64,000 bases of DNA, from the NCBI RefSeq assembly GCF_018449725.1, contig NZ_JAAVVC010000011.1, positions 62,001 to 126,000 on the forward strand, read 5' to 3'. Position numbers and translations under genes: made by a program. The DNA comes from Pseudomonas sp. dw_612 (GTDB taxonomy: Bacteria; Pseudomonadota; Gammaproteobacteria; Pseudomonadales; Pseudomonadaceae). A model generated the notes under the pieces. The model was not told the DNA's origin and searched no databases. It saw nothing but the letters and a program-made list of their open reading frames with translations. Shown one piece after another: positions 34,742 through 43,703 of this stretch; the first letter of the stretch is position 1; every line of letters begins with the position of its first letter.

Positions 34742-36052
34742 CTACAACTTGATACGCTCGACCTTGCCCACCAGCAGCACGTAGGAAAGTGCACCAATCA
34801 ATGCGAGAACCGCGATGTAGGTAATCGCCGGGGCAAACGAATCGCCAGTGGCGAGGAAACCGATGACGATCGGCGTGGTAATCGCCGACAGGTTGCCAAT
34901 GAAATTGAACACCCCGCCGGTCAACCCGAGCAACCGCGCCGGGGCCAACGTTGACACCAGCGACCAGGTGATCGAGGCCAGACCGTTACCGAAAAACGCC
35001 AGCGCGAGGAAGGCAATCACCAGCGGTGTCGATTCGACGAAGTTGGCGCCGATGATCGAAGTGGAAATCAGCAGGCCGCCAATGATCGGCAGCTTGCGGG
35101 CGAAACCGACGGTGTAACCGCGACGGATCAAAAAGTCCGAGAAGAACCCGGAACACAGCACGCCCACAAACGCTGCGAGAAATGGCAGCGATGCCAGCAG
35201 GCCAGACTTGATGAAGTCCATGCCGCGATATTTCACCAGGTAGGTCGGGAACCACGTCAGGAAAAACCACAACGTCGAGTTGAGGCAGAACTGGCCGAGG
35301 TAAATGCCCCACAGCTTGCGTTTGCTCAGGACGATTCCGAGGTCGGTCCAGCTGAACTTGGCTTTGACTTTGGCCTGTTCAGCCTGGATATCCACCAGCC
35401 CGCCGCCCTCGCGGATCAGGTCGATTTCGGCGTCGTTGGCGCCCTTGAAATCCCGGGGCTCACGATACACCGCGTACCAAATCACCGCCCAGATAATGCC
35501 GACCACACCGGTGCTGACGAACACCATGTGCCAGCCAAATTCATGCTGCAGCCAGGCCAGTACCGGCGTCAGGAACGCCAACCCGACAAACTGCCCGGAG
35601 GTGTAGAAACCGATGGCGGTGGCGCGCTCGCGCTCAGGGAACCAAGTGGTGACCACGCGGCTGTTGATCGGATAAGCCGGGGCTTCCAGCGCACCAACCG
35701 CCATCCGCAGCACGAACAACGCAATGAAGCTGCCGGCAAAACCGAGCATCACCGTGGCGATCGACCACAGCAGCAGTGCGACGCTGTAGAGAATCCTTGG
35801 CGGCACGCGATCCACCAGCCAGCCGCCGGGGATCTGCATGGCGGCGTAGGTCCAGCCGAACGCCGAGAAAATCAATCCGACGTGGATCGGGTCGATCCCC
35901 AGTTCGGTGGTCAGCGCCGGGGCGGCGATCGACAGGTTGCTGCGGTCCAGGTAGTTGATCACCACGGTGATAAACAGCAGCACCATGATGAAAAAACGCT
36001 TGCGGCTGGGCGTCACCAACGACGCCTGCCCGGTGAGGGTTTGCGGTTGCAT
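34742..36052 (-). CDS. dgoT: MFS transporter, probable D-galactonate importer
   Basis: The 436-residue protein has twelve transmembrane helices of the anion:cation symporter family. The first helix region is VVINYLDRSNLSIAAPALTTELGI, with the Arg/Asp pattern typical of sugar-acid transporters, and the loop GWLVDRVPPRILYS between helices 2 and 3 is the MFS signature. The family includes DgoT, GarP, GudP and ExuT; the position between dgoD and iclR makes galactonate the best substrate. A REP separates it from dgoD. It ends in the charged KVERIKL. Inner membrane, proton-coupled by family analogy. Confidence 0.88.
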   Translation of the reverse strand: MQPQTLTGQASLVTPSRKRFFIMVLLFITVVINYLDRSNLSIAAPALTTELGIDPIHVGLIFSAFGWTYAAMQIPGGWLVDRVPPRILYSVALLLWSIATVMLGFAGSFIALFVLRMAVGALEAPAYPINSRVVTTWFPERERATAIGFYTSGQFVGLAFLTPVLAWLQHEFGWHMVFVSTGVVGIIWAVIWYAVYREPRDFKGANDAEIDLIREGGGLVDIQAEQAKVKAKFSWTDLGIVLSKRKLWGIYLGQFCLNSTLWFFLTWFPTYLVKYRGMDFIKSGLLASLPFLAAFVGVLCSGFFSDFLIRRGYTVGFARKLPIIGGLLISTSIIGANFVESTPLVIAFLALAFFGNGLASITWSLVSTLAPARLLGLTGGVFNFIGNLSAITTPIVIGFLATGDSFAPAITYIAVLALIGALSYVLLVGKVERIKL

Positions 36053-36108
36053 GAGGGATGCCTCTTCTTATGTTTATTGAGGGCGGTATCAAGACTTGCG
36101 CTGAAACC

Positions 36109-36199
36109 CTGTGGGAGCGGGCTTGCTCGCGAATGCGGTGTGTCAGTCGACATCGATGCTGAATGACACACCGCTTTCGCGAGCAAGCCCGCTCCCACA
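36109..36199. repeat. REP pair inside the dgo operon (dgoD-dgoT)
   Basis: CTGTGGGAGCGGGCTTGCTC..GAATGCGGTGTGTCAGTC pairs with the inverse ACACCGCTTTCGCGAGCAAG..CCCACA. Its position inside an apparent operon could stabilise the upstream dgoKAD part of the mRNA against 3' decay. Confidence 0.83.
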
Positions 36200-36226
36200 A
36201 TGGATTTCGGTGAGATCAGAGAGCAC

Positions 36227-37375
36227 TCACCACTCCGCAAAACTGCCATCGGCGTGACGCCAGATCGGGTTGCGCCAGCGATGACCCACCGCCGCGCGCT
36301 CGATCACGTATTCCTCGTTGATTTCGATCCCCAGGCCCGGGCCGTTCGGGATCTTCACGAAGCCTTTGTCGTAATCGAACACCCGCGGATCTTTCACATA
36401 GTCGAGCAGGTCGTTGCTCTCGTTGTAATGGATGCCCAGGCTCTGTTCCTGGATGAACGCGTTGTAGCAAACCGCATCCAGTTGCAGGCAAGCGGCCAAT
36501 GCAATCGGGCCCAGCGGGCAATGCAAGGCCAGCGCCACGTCGTAGGCTTCGGCCATGTTGGCGATCTTGCGGGTTTCGGTGATGCCGCCAGCGTGGGACG
36601 CATCGGGCTGGATGATGTCGACGTAACCTTCACTGAGCACGCGCTTGAAATCCCAGCGCGAGAACAACCGCTCGCCCAAGGCAATCGGGGTGCTGGTCAG
36701 CGGCGCCAGTTCCTTCAGCGCTTCGTAGTTTTCACTGAGCACCGGTTCTTCGATGAACATCAACTTGTACGGGTCGAGTTCCTTCATCAGCACCTTGGCC
36801 ATGGGCTTGTGCACCCGGCCATGGAAGTCGACGCCAATGCCGACATTCGGGCCGACCGCGTCACGCACGGCGGCAACGTTGGCCAGGGCCAGGTCGACTT
36901 TTTCGAAGGAATCGAGGAATTGCAGTTCTTCGGTGCCGTTCATTTTCACCGCAGTGAAACCACGCTCCACCGCCTCTTTCGCCGCACGGGCGGTATCAGC
37001 CGGGCGGTCGCCACCGATCCACGAATACACGCGAATCTTGTCCCGCACCTGACCACCGAGCAAATCGCTGACCGAAACACCCAAGGCCTTGCCCTTGATG
37101 TCCCACAACGCCTGGTCGATACCGGCCAGTGCGCTCATGTGGATCGCGCCGCCGCGATAGAAACCGCCGCGATAGAGCACGGTCCAGATGTCTTCGATGT
37201 TGCGTGGGTCTTTGCCGATCAGGTAGTCGGACAATTCTTCGACGGCTGCGGCCACGGTGTGGGCGCGGCCTTCGACCACAGGTTCACCCCAACCGGTCAC
37301 GCCCTCATCGGTTTCGATCTTGAGGAAGCACCAGCGCGGCGGGACGATGAAGGTGGTGAGTTTGGTGATTTTCAT
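36227..37375 (-). CDS. dgoD: D-galactonate dehydratase
   Basis: The 382-residue enolase-superfamily enzyme dehydrates D-galactonate to 2-dehydro-3-deoxy-D-galactonate. Visible motifs are the mobile-loop WGEPVVEGRAHTVAAAV near residue 29, GVDFHGRVHKPMA (metal Asp and general-acid His near 183-185), FIEEPVLSENYEAL (metal Glu), ALGERLFSRWDFK (metal Glu) and ALHCPLGPIALAACLQ (catalytic His). The HGR and HCPLGP motifs are characteristic of GalD rather than mandelate racemase. It lies between dgoA and dgoT and probably belongs to the operon started at dgoK. Confidence 0.95.
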   Translation of the reverse strand: MKITKLTTFIVPPRWCFLKIETDEGVTGWGEPVVEGRAHTVAAAVEELSDYLIGKDPRNIEDIWTVLYRGGFYRGGAIHMSALAGIDQALWDIKGKALGVSVSDLLGGQVRDKIRVYSWIGGDRPADTARAAKEAVERGFTAVKMNGTEELQFLDSFEKVDLALANVAAVRDAVGPNVGIGVDFHGRVHKPMAKVLMKELDPYKLMFIEEPVLSENYEALKELAPLTSTPIALGERLFSRWDFKRVLSEGYVDIIQPDASHAGGITETRKIANMAEAYDVALALHCPLGPIALAACLQLDAVCYNAFIQEQSLGIHYNESNDLLDYVKDPRVFDYDKGFVKIPNGPGLGIEINEEYVIERAAVGHRWRNPIWRHADGSFAEW

Positions 37376-37423
37376 CTGTTCGTCTCTCTTGTTAGAGGTA
37401 GCGCGCTCGGCGCCAAAAAAGTC

Positions 37424-38044
37424 TTATTGCAGAGCGTTCCATGCAGCCACGTAGGCCTTGGCATTGGCGGCCACTTGCTCAGGCGTCATGCCCGGTTTGA
37501 ACAACCCGGAACCCAGGCCAAAACCCTTGACGCCCGCGTCGATAAACACCTGCATGTTGTCCGGCGTGATCCCGCCCACCGGTGCCAGAATCGTTCCGGC
37601 CGGCAACACCGCGAGCCAGGCTTTCACCACGGCAGGCCCCATCTGTTCGGCGGGGAACATCTTCAGCACGTCCGCGCCTTCGGCCAACGCGGCAAAGGCT
37701 TCGGTCGGCGTCGCCACACCCGGCGACAGAAACAACCCCGCCGCTTTCGCCGCACGCAAGACCTTGGGATCGCTATGCGGCATGACGATCACCTGACCGC
37801 CCGCCGCTTTCACCTGCTCGACCTGTTCCGGCGTCAACACCGTGCCCGCGCCGATCAGGCAATCGGCCGGCAAGGTACTGCGCAGGATGCGGATACTTTC
37901 GTACGGCTCCGGGGAATTAAGCGGCACTTCAATGACGCGAAATCCGGCGGAATACAGGACTTCGCCGATGGCAGCCGCCTCTGTAGGACGCAGGCCGCGC
38001 AGGATCGCGATCAGGCCATTTTGCGCCAGGGCTTGCTTGAGCAT
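37424..38044 (-). CDS. dgoA: 2-dehydro-3-deoxy-6-phosphogalactonate aldolase
   Basis: The 206-residue KDPG/KDPGal-type class I aldolase has Glu37 in RVIEVPLNSPEP, the Schiff-base lysine in GADVLKMFPAEQMGP near residue 126, and GAGTVLTPEQVEQVKAAGG. The Leu-Asn-Ser after the Glu (VPLNSPEP) is typical of DgoA, whereas KDPG aldolases usually have VxLRTxxA. It splits KDPGal to pyruvate and glyceraldehyde-3-phosphate. It lies 19 bp downstream of dgoK. Cytoplasmic. Confidence 0.93.
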   Translation of the reverse strand: MLKQALAQNGLIAILRGLRPTEAAAIGEVLYSAGFRVIEVPLNSPEPYESIRILRSTLPADCLIGAGTVLTPEQVEQVKAAGGQVIVMPHSDPKVLRAAKAAGLFLSPGVATPTEAFAALAEGADVLKMFPAEQMGPAVVKAWLAVLPAGTILAPVGGITPDNMQVFIDAGVKGFGLGSGLFKPGMTPEQVAANAKAYVAAWNALQ

Positions 38045-38063
38045 GTCAGACCTCCAGTCAGGT

Positions 38064-39056
38064 TTAACGGGATGGATTGGGTTTGATCAGTCCGGCGGCG
38101 ACCGCCAGTTGCCACAACCCGCGCTCGGTGGCCTGTTCGGCCAGGGTCACCCGGGCAAAGCCGCAGGCATCGAGGGCCCGGCAGTAGCGCGCGCAGAGTT
38201 GGGCGTTTCCGATGAGGATGATCGAGGGCAGGTGCACGCTATTGCGTCGATGCCGCTGAACGCTGGCCAGGGCCGACAGTTCATGGCCGATCAACAACCC
38301 GGACAGATAGTCCGGTTGGGCGGTGGCGTTGAGTTCGCCGGTCAAGCCGAGACTACGCGCGCTGAACAGTGTCGATAACGGCCCGATCTCGCCATCCGCC
38401 GACAAGGCCACTTGCACGCCCCGATCAAACGCCTGGCCATCGAACGACGCACCCTGCTGCTGGGTGCGCCCGAGAATGCTGTGTTCACTGAGCACGGCGA
38501 AGATTTCGCCGGTCATGAAGGTATCGAAATGCACGATGCAGCCGTCCGCGACTTCCACCCATTTCGAGTGGCTGCCCGGCAGGCCGATCAACAGATCGCC
38601 GACCGCCCCGCCCGGCAGACTCTGCAACACGCCAAGGACCTGGGTTTCTTCGCCGCGCATCACATTCGGCAGGTGCGAACGCTGAATCACGCCCGGCACG
38701 ATGTGCACATCGACACCGCGAAGACTGCGAACGGTTTGTAGGGAAGTTCCGAGATTGGCGACGTTTGCCGGCGTATCCCGGTAGGCCGCTTCGCGCCAGC
38801 CCTGAGCGCTGCCGACCATGCCGCAAGCGATCACCGGCAAATCGGGTTGGGCGTCGAGCCAGTCACCGCAGGCCTCATCAAAGGCCAGTTCAAAGCCGTT
38901 GGTGCATGCCTGGCCGTTGATGATTCTGGGCGTGCGGGGCAGCTGCATGATCCCGGACGACAGCGAACGCTGTTCCAGCACCTGGCCACCCGCGGCGAGT
39001 TTGTAAGCACGTAATGAGGTTGTCCCCCAATCGAGCGCGATCAATTGCGCCAGCAT
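38064..39056 (-). CDS. dgoK: 2-dehydro-3-deoxygalactonokinase
   Basis: The 330-residue kinase begins with MLAQLIALDWGTTSLRAYKL, the phosphate-1 loop of the sugar-kinase/Hsp70 superfamily. Other DgoK hallmarks are ITCGMVGSAQGWREAAY (here IACGMVGSAQGWRE) near 90 and LPGSHSKWVEV near 165. It phosphorylates KDGal at O6. GGTGAAG precedes the ATG. First gene of the operon; the promoter at 39097-39126 lies 41 bp upstream. Confidence 0.94.
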   Translation of the reverse strand: MLAQLIALDWGTTSLRAYKLAAGGQVLEQRSLSSGIMQLPRTPRIINGQACTNGFELAFDEACGDWLDAQPDLPVIACGMVGSAQGWREAAYRDTPANVANLGTSLQTVRSLRGVDVHIVPGVIQRSHLPNVMRGEETQVLGVLQSLPGGAVGDLLIGLPGSHSKWVEVADGCIVHFDTFMTGEIFAVLSEHSILGRTQQQGASFDGQAFDRGVQVALSADGEIGPLSTLFSARSLGLTGELNATAQPDYLSGLLIGHELSALASVQRHRRNSVHLPSIILIGNAQLCARYCRALDACGFARVTLAEQATERGLWQLAVAAGLIKPNPSR

Positions 39057-39096
39057 CGCTTCACCTGTTTTGTTTTATTGGCAGTGAGTGAGCTGG

Positions 39097-39126
39097 ACTA
39101 TAGACCTCCTAGAGGCTAAATCTCAA
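39097..39126 (-). promoter_or_regulatory. Sigma70 promoter of the dgo operon
   Basis: Reading the minus strand: -35 TTGAGA (39126-39121), 18-bp spacer, -10 TATAGT (39102-39097). The same elements and spacing recur at 54786-54815. Confidence 0.75.
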
Positions 39127-40085
39127 TATGTAATTAATCCTCCCACATATTGGGACTCGTCGATTTGCGGTGTCCATATCTCTCTGGCCCCAATATCCGC
39201 CCCGACTTCAGCCTTCAGCGTCTCCTGCGTCATCGAACCCACCAGATGCGTATCGCCGTTCTCAGCCGAGATGCCGGGTTCGCGCCGACCATCGCCTCGA
39301 ATCAGGGTGTAAGCCGTCAGAGGCTTGGGGGTTTGGTCCGACCAGGTCACAAGCCTCAGTTTCTTGTTGCTGGGTGCGAATGAAGCCAACAGACCGGCGT
39401 AAGGCACATCGCGGCATAAACCGACGTCGTCGATCTGGTCGTAAGCCGGTGACAATTCTTCGCGCCAACGAACGATGCAAACCGGCTCGAATTGCAGCCA
39501 GGTCAAAGGGCGATCTGCGGGTTTGAGTGAAACGCGTCGAGGCGCAATTCGAGGATTTTTCACCTCGGCAATAATCCGCGACGTCGGGACGTACATCACT
39601 TTCGAATAGTAAGCCTTGAACGGAAACGCGGTGATGACGACTTTGCAGGGCATGTAATCCTGAGGTTCCAGGAGCCGGACCAGCTCTGCTGGAGCGATGT
39701 AACTCAAACCAGAGCGGTCCTCATTGTTCTCAAATCGCACACTGGCCAGGATTTCATAACGCCGATCGCCCTCGATCAGGCGCATACCTTCTATGCGGCC
39801 ATAACCCTCCAGCGCAATCTTGTGTTCGACGGAAAAGTCGAGATCGCCATTGAGCGAACAATGAAGGCTGGTGCCTATCTGTCCGCTCCGACCATGGGCC
39901 TCATACAAATGAATCAGATCCCTGTCCGAGGTGAACCGCACGTCATAGAGCGAATATCTATCGTGATTAATCGATACGAACTCTATGCGTGCCGGCGGCA
40001 CATCGAGATGCAGGCACCCCGAACAGAGTGCACAGAACAGCATCAAGGTAAAAAAACGCAGGAAAATGCAGAAGCCAAGTTGCAT
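39123..40085 (-). CDS. Uncharacterised lipoprotein
   Basis: The 320-residue protein has an N-terminal hydrophobic segment and lipobox LCSG-C (Cys about 25). I do not recognise the family. The mature part is beta-rich with several charged stretches (ILASVRFENNEDRSGLSY, AEVKNPRIAPRRVSLKPAD, ICIVRW-type CIVRWREELSPAYDQ). Its four other cysteines (SLHCSL, YMPCKV, EPVCIV, LCRDV) could form two disulfides. It ends in GGLITY, and the final codons contain the -35 and operator of the dgo promoter, so the two functions share DNA. Lower codon bias than its neighbours suggests recent acquisition; this is inference. Confidence 0.65.
   Translation of the reverse strand: MQLGFCIFLRFFTLMLFCALCSGCLHLDVPPARIEFVSINHDRYSLYDVRFTSDRDLIHLYEAHGRSGQIGTSLHCSLNGDLDFSVEHKIALEGYGRIEGMRLIEGDRRYEILASVRFENNEDRSGLSYIAPAELVRLLEPQDYMPCKVVITAFPFKAYYSKVMYVPTSRIIAEVKNPRIAPRRVSLKPADRPLTWLQFEPVCIVRWREELSPAYDQIDDVGLCRDVPYAGLLASFAPSNKKLRLVTWSDQTPKPLTAYTLIRGDGRREPGISAENGDTHLVGSMTQETLKAEVGADIGAREIWTPQIDESQYVGGLITY
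39141..39155. promoter_or_regulatory. Operator TCCCA-N5-TGGGA upstream of dgoK
   Basis: A perfect inverted repeat begins 14 bp upstream of the -35 box and is centred about 58 bp before the expected start of transcription, a position usual for activators. It lies inside the last codons of the upstream lipoprotein gene. The twin site is at 54830-54844. Confidence 0.65.
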
Positions 40086-40178
40086 TGCAGATGTCGTCCG
40101 TGAGCGCGCAAAGGGCGCACAGAGTGCCGGACTAGGGCAGTACCGACAACAGATTCATAGGCGGATCCCCCTCACACA

Positions 40179-40661
40179 TCAGCGCCCCTCGGCAAACTCC
40201 CGTAACACCGCCCCATCCATCCGATACCGCACCCACTCTTCCTGCGGCTGCGCGCCGAGGGATTTGTAGAACTCGATGGCTGGTTTGTTCCAGTCGAGCA
40301 CGCTCCATTCAAAACGTCCGCAATCATTGGCGCAGGCGATTTTTGCCAGGTGGCGCAGCAAGGTTTTGCCGGCGCCGCCGCCGCGTTGTTCGGGGGTGAT
40401 GTAGAGGTCTTCCAAGTACAGGCAATTGCTGCCCAGCCAAGTGGAATAGCTGAAGAAGAACACCGCGAAACCGATCGGCACACCGTCCCGCAGGCAGATC
40501 AGGCCGTGGGCGGTGGCGCCTTCGCTGAACAGGCTGCGCTCGATGTCCGCGACGCTGGCGATGACTTCGTGACGGGCACGTTCGTAGTCGGCCAGTTCGG
40601 TGATGAACCCGAGGATTTGCGGTGCATCGCTGGGGGTCGCCGGGCGGATCTCGATCGTCAT
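40179..40661 (-). CDS. GNAT-family N-acetyltransferase
   Basis: The 160-residue acetyltransferase begins MTIEIRPATPSDAPQILGFI. The acetyl-CoA site reads LEDLYITPEQRGGGAGKTLLRHLAKIA near residue 88 and the C-terminal part is WNKPAIEFYKSLGAQPQEEWVRYRMDG. Sequence class matches the diamine (spermidine/putrescine-like) or thialysine N-acetyltransferase group (SSAT2-like), judged from FFSYSTWLGSNCLYLEDLY; the substrate assignment is tentative. Single gene, divergent from the HD-domain gene. Confidence 0.88.
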   Translation of the reverse strand: MTIEIRPATPSDAPQILGFITELADYERARHEVIASVADIERSLFSEGATAHGLICLRDGVPIGFAVFFFSYSTWLGSNCLYLEDLYITPEQRGGGAGKTLLRHLAKIACANDCGRFEWSVLDWNKPAIEFYKSLGAQPQEEWVRYRMDGAVLREFAEGR

Positions 40662-40755
40662 GGACGTGCCTTGTCGGAAGTTGAAAACGCCATACTAAGG
40701 CGGTACCTGGCGCTCGTCACATGGGAAAGCAAAAAGTACCCTGTAACCCACCGCT

Positions 40756-40896
40756 CACCTGTAGCAGCTGGCGAAGCTTGCGTTCGGCTGCGCAGCAGAC
40801 GCCAAACCTGCGCACGCGGTCCATCGGATACACCGAGTCGCCTGGATTCACGACTGCTGCGCAGCCGAACGCAGGCTTCGCCAGCTGCTACAGGTG
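40756..40896. repeat. Large inverted repeat (43-base arms, 55-base loop)
   Basis: Left arm 40756-40798 and right arm 40854-40896 are complementary at 42 of 43 positions (core TAGCAGCTGGCGAAGC..GCGTTCGGCTGCGCAGCAG). This is a different REP family from the others in the window and sits between two divergent genes. Confidence 0.88.
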
Positions 40897-40933
40897 CGCG
40901 TTGCCACAAGAGCTCTGGACAAAAAGGATGTTT

Positions 40934-41587
40934 ATGACCACCACCGCTTTCGCCCCTCTGCAAACTCTCGCCGAAACCCTGCTGCCCCATGCACTGGAGC
41001 CCTCGGAGGATGGCGCCCACGATCTGTCGCACTTGCAGCGGGTGTGGCACAACGTGCGCACGCTTCAGGCACAAGAAGGTGGCGACATGGAGGTGCTGCT
41101 GGCAGCGGTGCTGTTGCATGACTGTGTGGCAGTAGAAAAGTACTCGCCGCTGCGCTCCCAAGCCTCAAGGCTGGCGGCGGAGAAAGCGGCGACGTTGCTC
41201 ACGACACTGAATTGGCCAGCCACAAAAATCGCCGTCGTCGTGCACGCCATCGAGGCTCACAGTTTTTCCGCCAATATCACCCCGACCAACCTCGAAGCGA
41301 AAATCATGCAGGACGCTGACCGCCTCGACTCCCTCGGCATGCTTGGCGTGGCGCGCACCTTCTACATCGCCGGACGCATGGGCAGTGCGCTGTACGATCC
41401 GCAAGACCCGGAAGCCAAGGCCCGGGATTACGACGACAAACGCTTTTGCCTCGATCATTTCCAAACCAAGCTGCTGCACCTGGCGGACGGTTTCCAGACC
41501 ACCACGGGCCAGCATCTGGCGCAGATTCGTCACCAGCGACTTAAGGGATTCATGGAGTTGTTCAAGGAAGAAATCGGCGTCTGCTGA
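40934..41587 (+). CDS. HD-domain phosphohydrolase
   Basis: The 217-residue protein has metal ligands in the HD pattern: HDLSHLQRVWHN (first His), VLLHDCVAVEK (His-Asp) and a later MQDADRLDSLG with Asp. The domain resembles YedJ/YpgQ-type nucleotide pyrophosphohydrolases; the substrate is unknown. ATG at 40934 is favoured: AAGGA lies seven bases upstream, whereas the ATG six bases before is too close. An open frame continues to 40721 but reads through the inverted repeat. Cytoplasmic. Confidence 0.88.
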   Translation: MTTTAFAPLQTLAETLLPHALEPSEDGAHDLSHLQRVWHNVRTLQAQEGGDMEVLLAAVLLHDCVAVEKYSPLRSQASRLAAEKAATLLTTLNWPATKIAVVVHAIEAHSFSANITPTNLEAKIMQDADRLDSLGMLGVARTFYIAGRMGSALYDPQDPEAKARDYDDKRFCLDHFQTKLLHLADGFQTTTGQHLAQIRHQRLKGFMELFKEEIGVC

Positions 41588-41699
41588 ACCCCTTACTCCG
41601 GCCGGCACTAACCCTGAAATCGACAACCCCGGACCTAACCGCGGTGTCTTGCATGGTAGATAGGTATCACGCACGTCTATCGGGTCAAGGAACCGCCTA

Positions 41700-42902
41700 A
41701 TGTCTACCGCACCAGCCCAGGTCCCGAGCAAGTTGTTCGGCCTGTTTTGCCTCGCCAGTTATCTCCTGTCGCTGTCCTACGGCTCGACGTTCCTGCTCTC
41801 GCTGCTGATCGGCTCCCGGGGCGGTAATGAGCATGACGCCGGCAGCGTGATTTCGGCGGCGATGCTCAGCACCTTTGCGGCGGTGATTGTTTCCGGGCAC
41901 CTGTCTGATTGGCTTGGCGCGGCGCGGTCGATCGCGCTGTTCGGCCTCCTGTTGGTGGCCGCGAGTTTGGGCTTCGCGCTGACGCCGGGATTCGGCAACC
42001 TGCTGCTGTTTTTCGGTTTGCTGCTGGGCCTCGGTTGGGGCGTTTTTTACACCTTGGGCCCGATCATCGTTGCGAGCCTGGTGACGCCGGCGCAGCGGGC
42101 GAAATACTTCGCGCTGCTGTCGGGCAGCATGATGACGGGCATTGGCAGTGGTCCATTACTGGGCCGCGCTGCCAGCGCTTTGGGGTATCCGGTGACCGCT
42201 GCGTTTTACCTGGCGGCACTGGCGAGTCTGATCGGCGTCGTGCTGTTCTGGCGCCTGGATTCGCAGCTGAAAAAAGCCCACACCAACCCGGCAGCGGTCT
42301 CGCGCATTTCCTGGCGCGCCACCCGACAAGTGCTGTCATCCAAAGCGCTGTTCCCGATCCTCATGGTCGGCCTCGGCGGCTGCGTGTTCGGCGGGCTGTC
42401 GAGTTTCCAGACCAGCTACGCAGCGTCTCGCTCGCTGGATTACTCGCTGTTCTTTTTCGGCTTCATGGGCGCGGCGATCAGCAGCCGGATGCTGATCGCC
42501 AGTTTCGTGGTCAGACGCGATCCGTTCCGCACATCGTGCCTGTTATCGGGACTGATGATGGCGGCGATCGGGATGTTCGGCTTCGTGGTCGACAGCAGCT
42601 TCACTTACCTGCTGGCGGCGGTAATACTCGGCGTCGGCTACGGCCTGACGTACTCGGTGATCAACGGCCTGGCGGCGAACGAAGCGCCGAATGGCACCAC
42701 TCCGCAAGCGTTGCTGCTGTTCAGCCTGTCCTACTTTATCGGCGTATTCGGCTTTCCGTTGCTGGCCGGGAAGCTCATCGTCGAGCAGGGCATGGCGACA
42801 TTATTGTTTACAGTTTTGCTGATCGCCGCGTTGAACTGGCTGATCACCGTGGGCCGGCTGATCTGGCGCAAAACCCTCGGCAAAAACCTGCAACAGGCCT
42901 GA
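41700..42902 (+). CDS. MFS transporter
   Basis: The 400-residue protein has twelve predicted helices. The MFS A-like loop between helices 2 and 3 is GHLSDWLGAARSIALFG, and the C-terminal half starts at KALFPILMVGLGGCVFGGLSS after a cytoplasmic loop near residue 195. The compact size and the lack of a large loop fit the drug or metabolite exporter subgroups. Substrate not predictable. AAGGA precedes the ATG. It is 112 bp after the HD gene, in the same direction. Confidence 0.87.
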   Translation: MSTAPAQVPSKLFGLFCLASYLLSLSYGSTFLLSLLIGSRGGNEHDAGSVISAAMLSTFAAVIVSGHLSDWLGAARSIALFGLLLVAASLGFALTPGFGNLLLFFGLLLGLGWGVFYTLGPIIVASLVTPAQRAKYFALLSGSMMTGIGSGPLLGRAASALGYPVTAAFYLAALASLIGVVLFWRLDSQLKKAHTNPAAVSRISWRATRQVLSSKALFPILMVGLGGCVFGGLSSFQTSYAASRSLDYSLFFFGFMGAAISSRMLIASFVVRRDPFRTSCLLSGLMMAAIGMFGFVVDSSFTYLLAAVILGVGYGLTYSVINGLAANEAPNGTTPQALLLFSLSYFIGVFGFPLLAGKLIVEQGMATLLFTVLLIAALNWLITVGRLIWRKTLGKNLQQA

Positions 42903-42986
42903 ACCGTTCGTCGTTCATCAGGCACCAATCCAAATCGAGGGCGGACCAACATCAGGTAAGGACTCTAATAATCTGGAGACGACACC

Positions 42987-43322
42987 ATGATCATGTCCCG
43001 GCTGACCGCTCTCGCTCTTGCTGCCCTGCTGTCCTCTACGGCATTCGCCGCCACTTCGACGGCCGATACCGGCCCCACCGACCCGGTCGAAAAACCCAAG
43101 GCCCCCGCTATCCAGAGTGCGCCCGGCATGAACACCGACGGCTCGGGCATCGACAGCAGTCTGCCACCGTCCACGGGCACTGATCCGCGCCTCAAGGGCA
43201 ACGACACCGGCCGTCAGGGCGGAATGGGCACGCCGGACAGCCAGACACCCGATAACGCCGGCAGCGGCACGGGCTCGAAAACCACCACCGGTGGTTCGGG
43301 CTCTGAAGGTGCCGGCCAATAG
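42987..43322 (+). CDS. Small secreted Gly/Pro/Thr-rich protein
   Basis: The 111-residue protein has a clear signal peptide (LTALALAALLSSTAFAA, cleavage about residue 22). The rest looks disordered: ADTGPTDPVEKPKAPA, PGMNTDGSGIDSSLPPSTG, GTPDSQTPDNAGSGTGSKT. Similar proteins in pseudomonads are uncharacterised and often found near stress genes. GGAG lies eight bases upstream of ATG. The two small genes after it read the same way, 53 bp and 70 bp apart, so they may form a transcript. Confidence 0.75.
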   Translation: MIMSRLTALALAALLSSTAFAATSTADTGPTDPVEKPKAPAIQSAPGMNTDGSGIDSSLPPSTGTDPRLKGNDTGRQGGMGTPDSQTPDNAGSGTGSKTTTGGSGSEGAGQ

Positions 43323-43375
43323 TTCGCCCACGCGAGCGACGCAACACCCTATCCACATCCATGAAAGAGGTAACC

Positions 43376-43633
43376 ATGAACGTCGATAAAAACCTGGAAA
43401 AAGAAGTCCTGACCCGCCTGCTGCACGCCCATCCGGGTGGTTTGGGCAAGGAGGTCCTGGACAATTACCGGGGGGAGAAAGTCGTGGCCAGTACCCTCGC
43501 CACTTTGCAGGATCGCGGATTGATCCAGCATGGTCATGTCAGTTGCAACGAGGCCGGCGAGCATTCGCTGAGCTTGCCGATCAAACTCAGCGCGGCGGGG
43601 GTTGAGGCGGCGCGCAAGTTAGAACTCCAGTAA
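43376..43633 (+). CDS. Small winged-helix-like protein
   Basis: The 85-residue protein (MNVDKNLEKEVLTRLLHA...) has a helix-turn-helix-like run HPGGLGKEVLDNYRGEKVVASTLATLQDRGLIQHG, resembling a winged-helix DNA-binding domain that ends with a hairpin. I do not recognise a named family. ATG at 43376 follows AAAGAGG with a good gap; a frame from 43361 has no such site. It could be a small regulator or an antitoxin-like protein; no toxin gene is visible beside it. Confidence 0.7.
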   Translation: MNVDKNLEKEVLTRLLHAHPGGLGKEVLDNYRGEKVVASTLATLQDRGLIQHGHVSCNEAGEHSLSLPIKLSAAGVEAARKLELQ

Positions 43634-43703
43634 GCCGAAACAGGTCGCAGTCGTACGCGATTGCGGCCGTCAGACAGACTCTACAAGCAGCAGGAGAAAT
43701 CCC

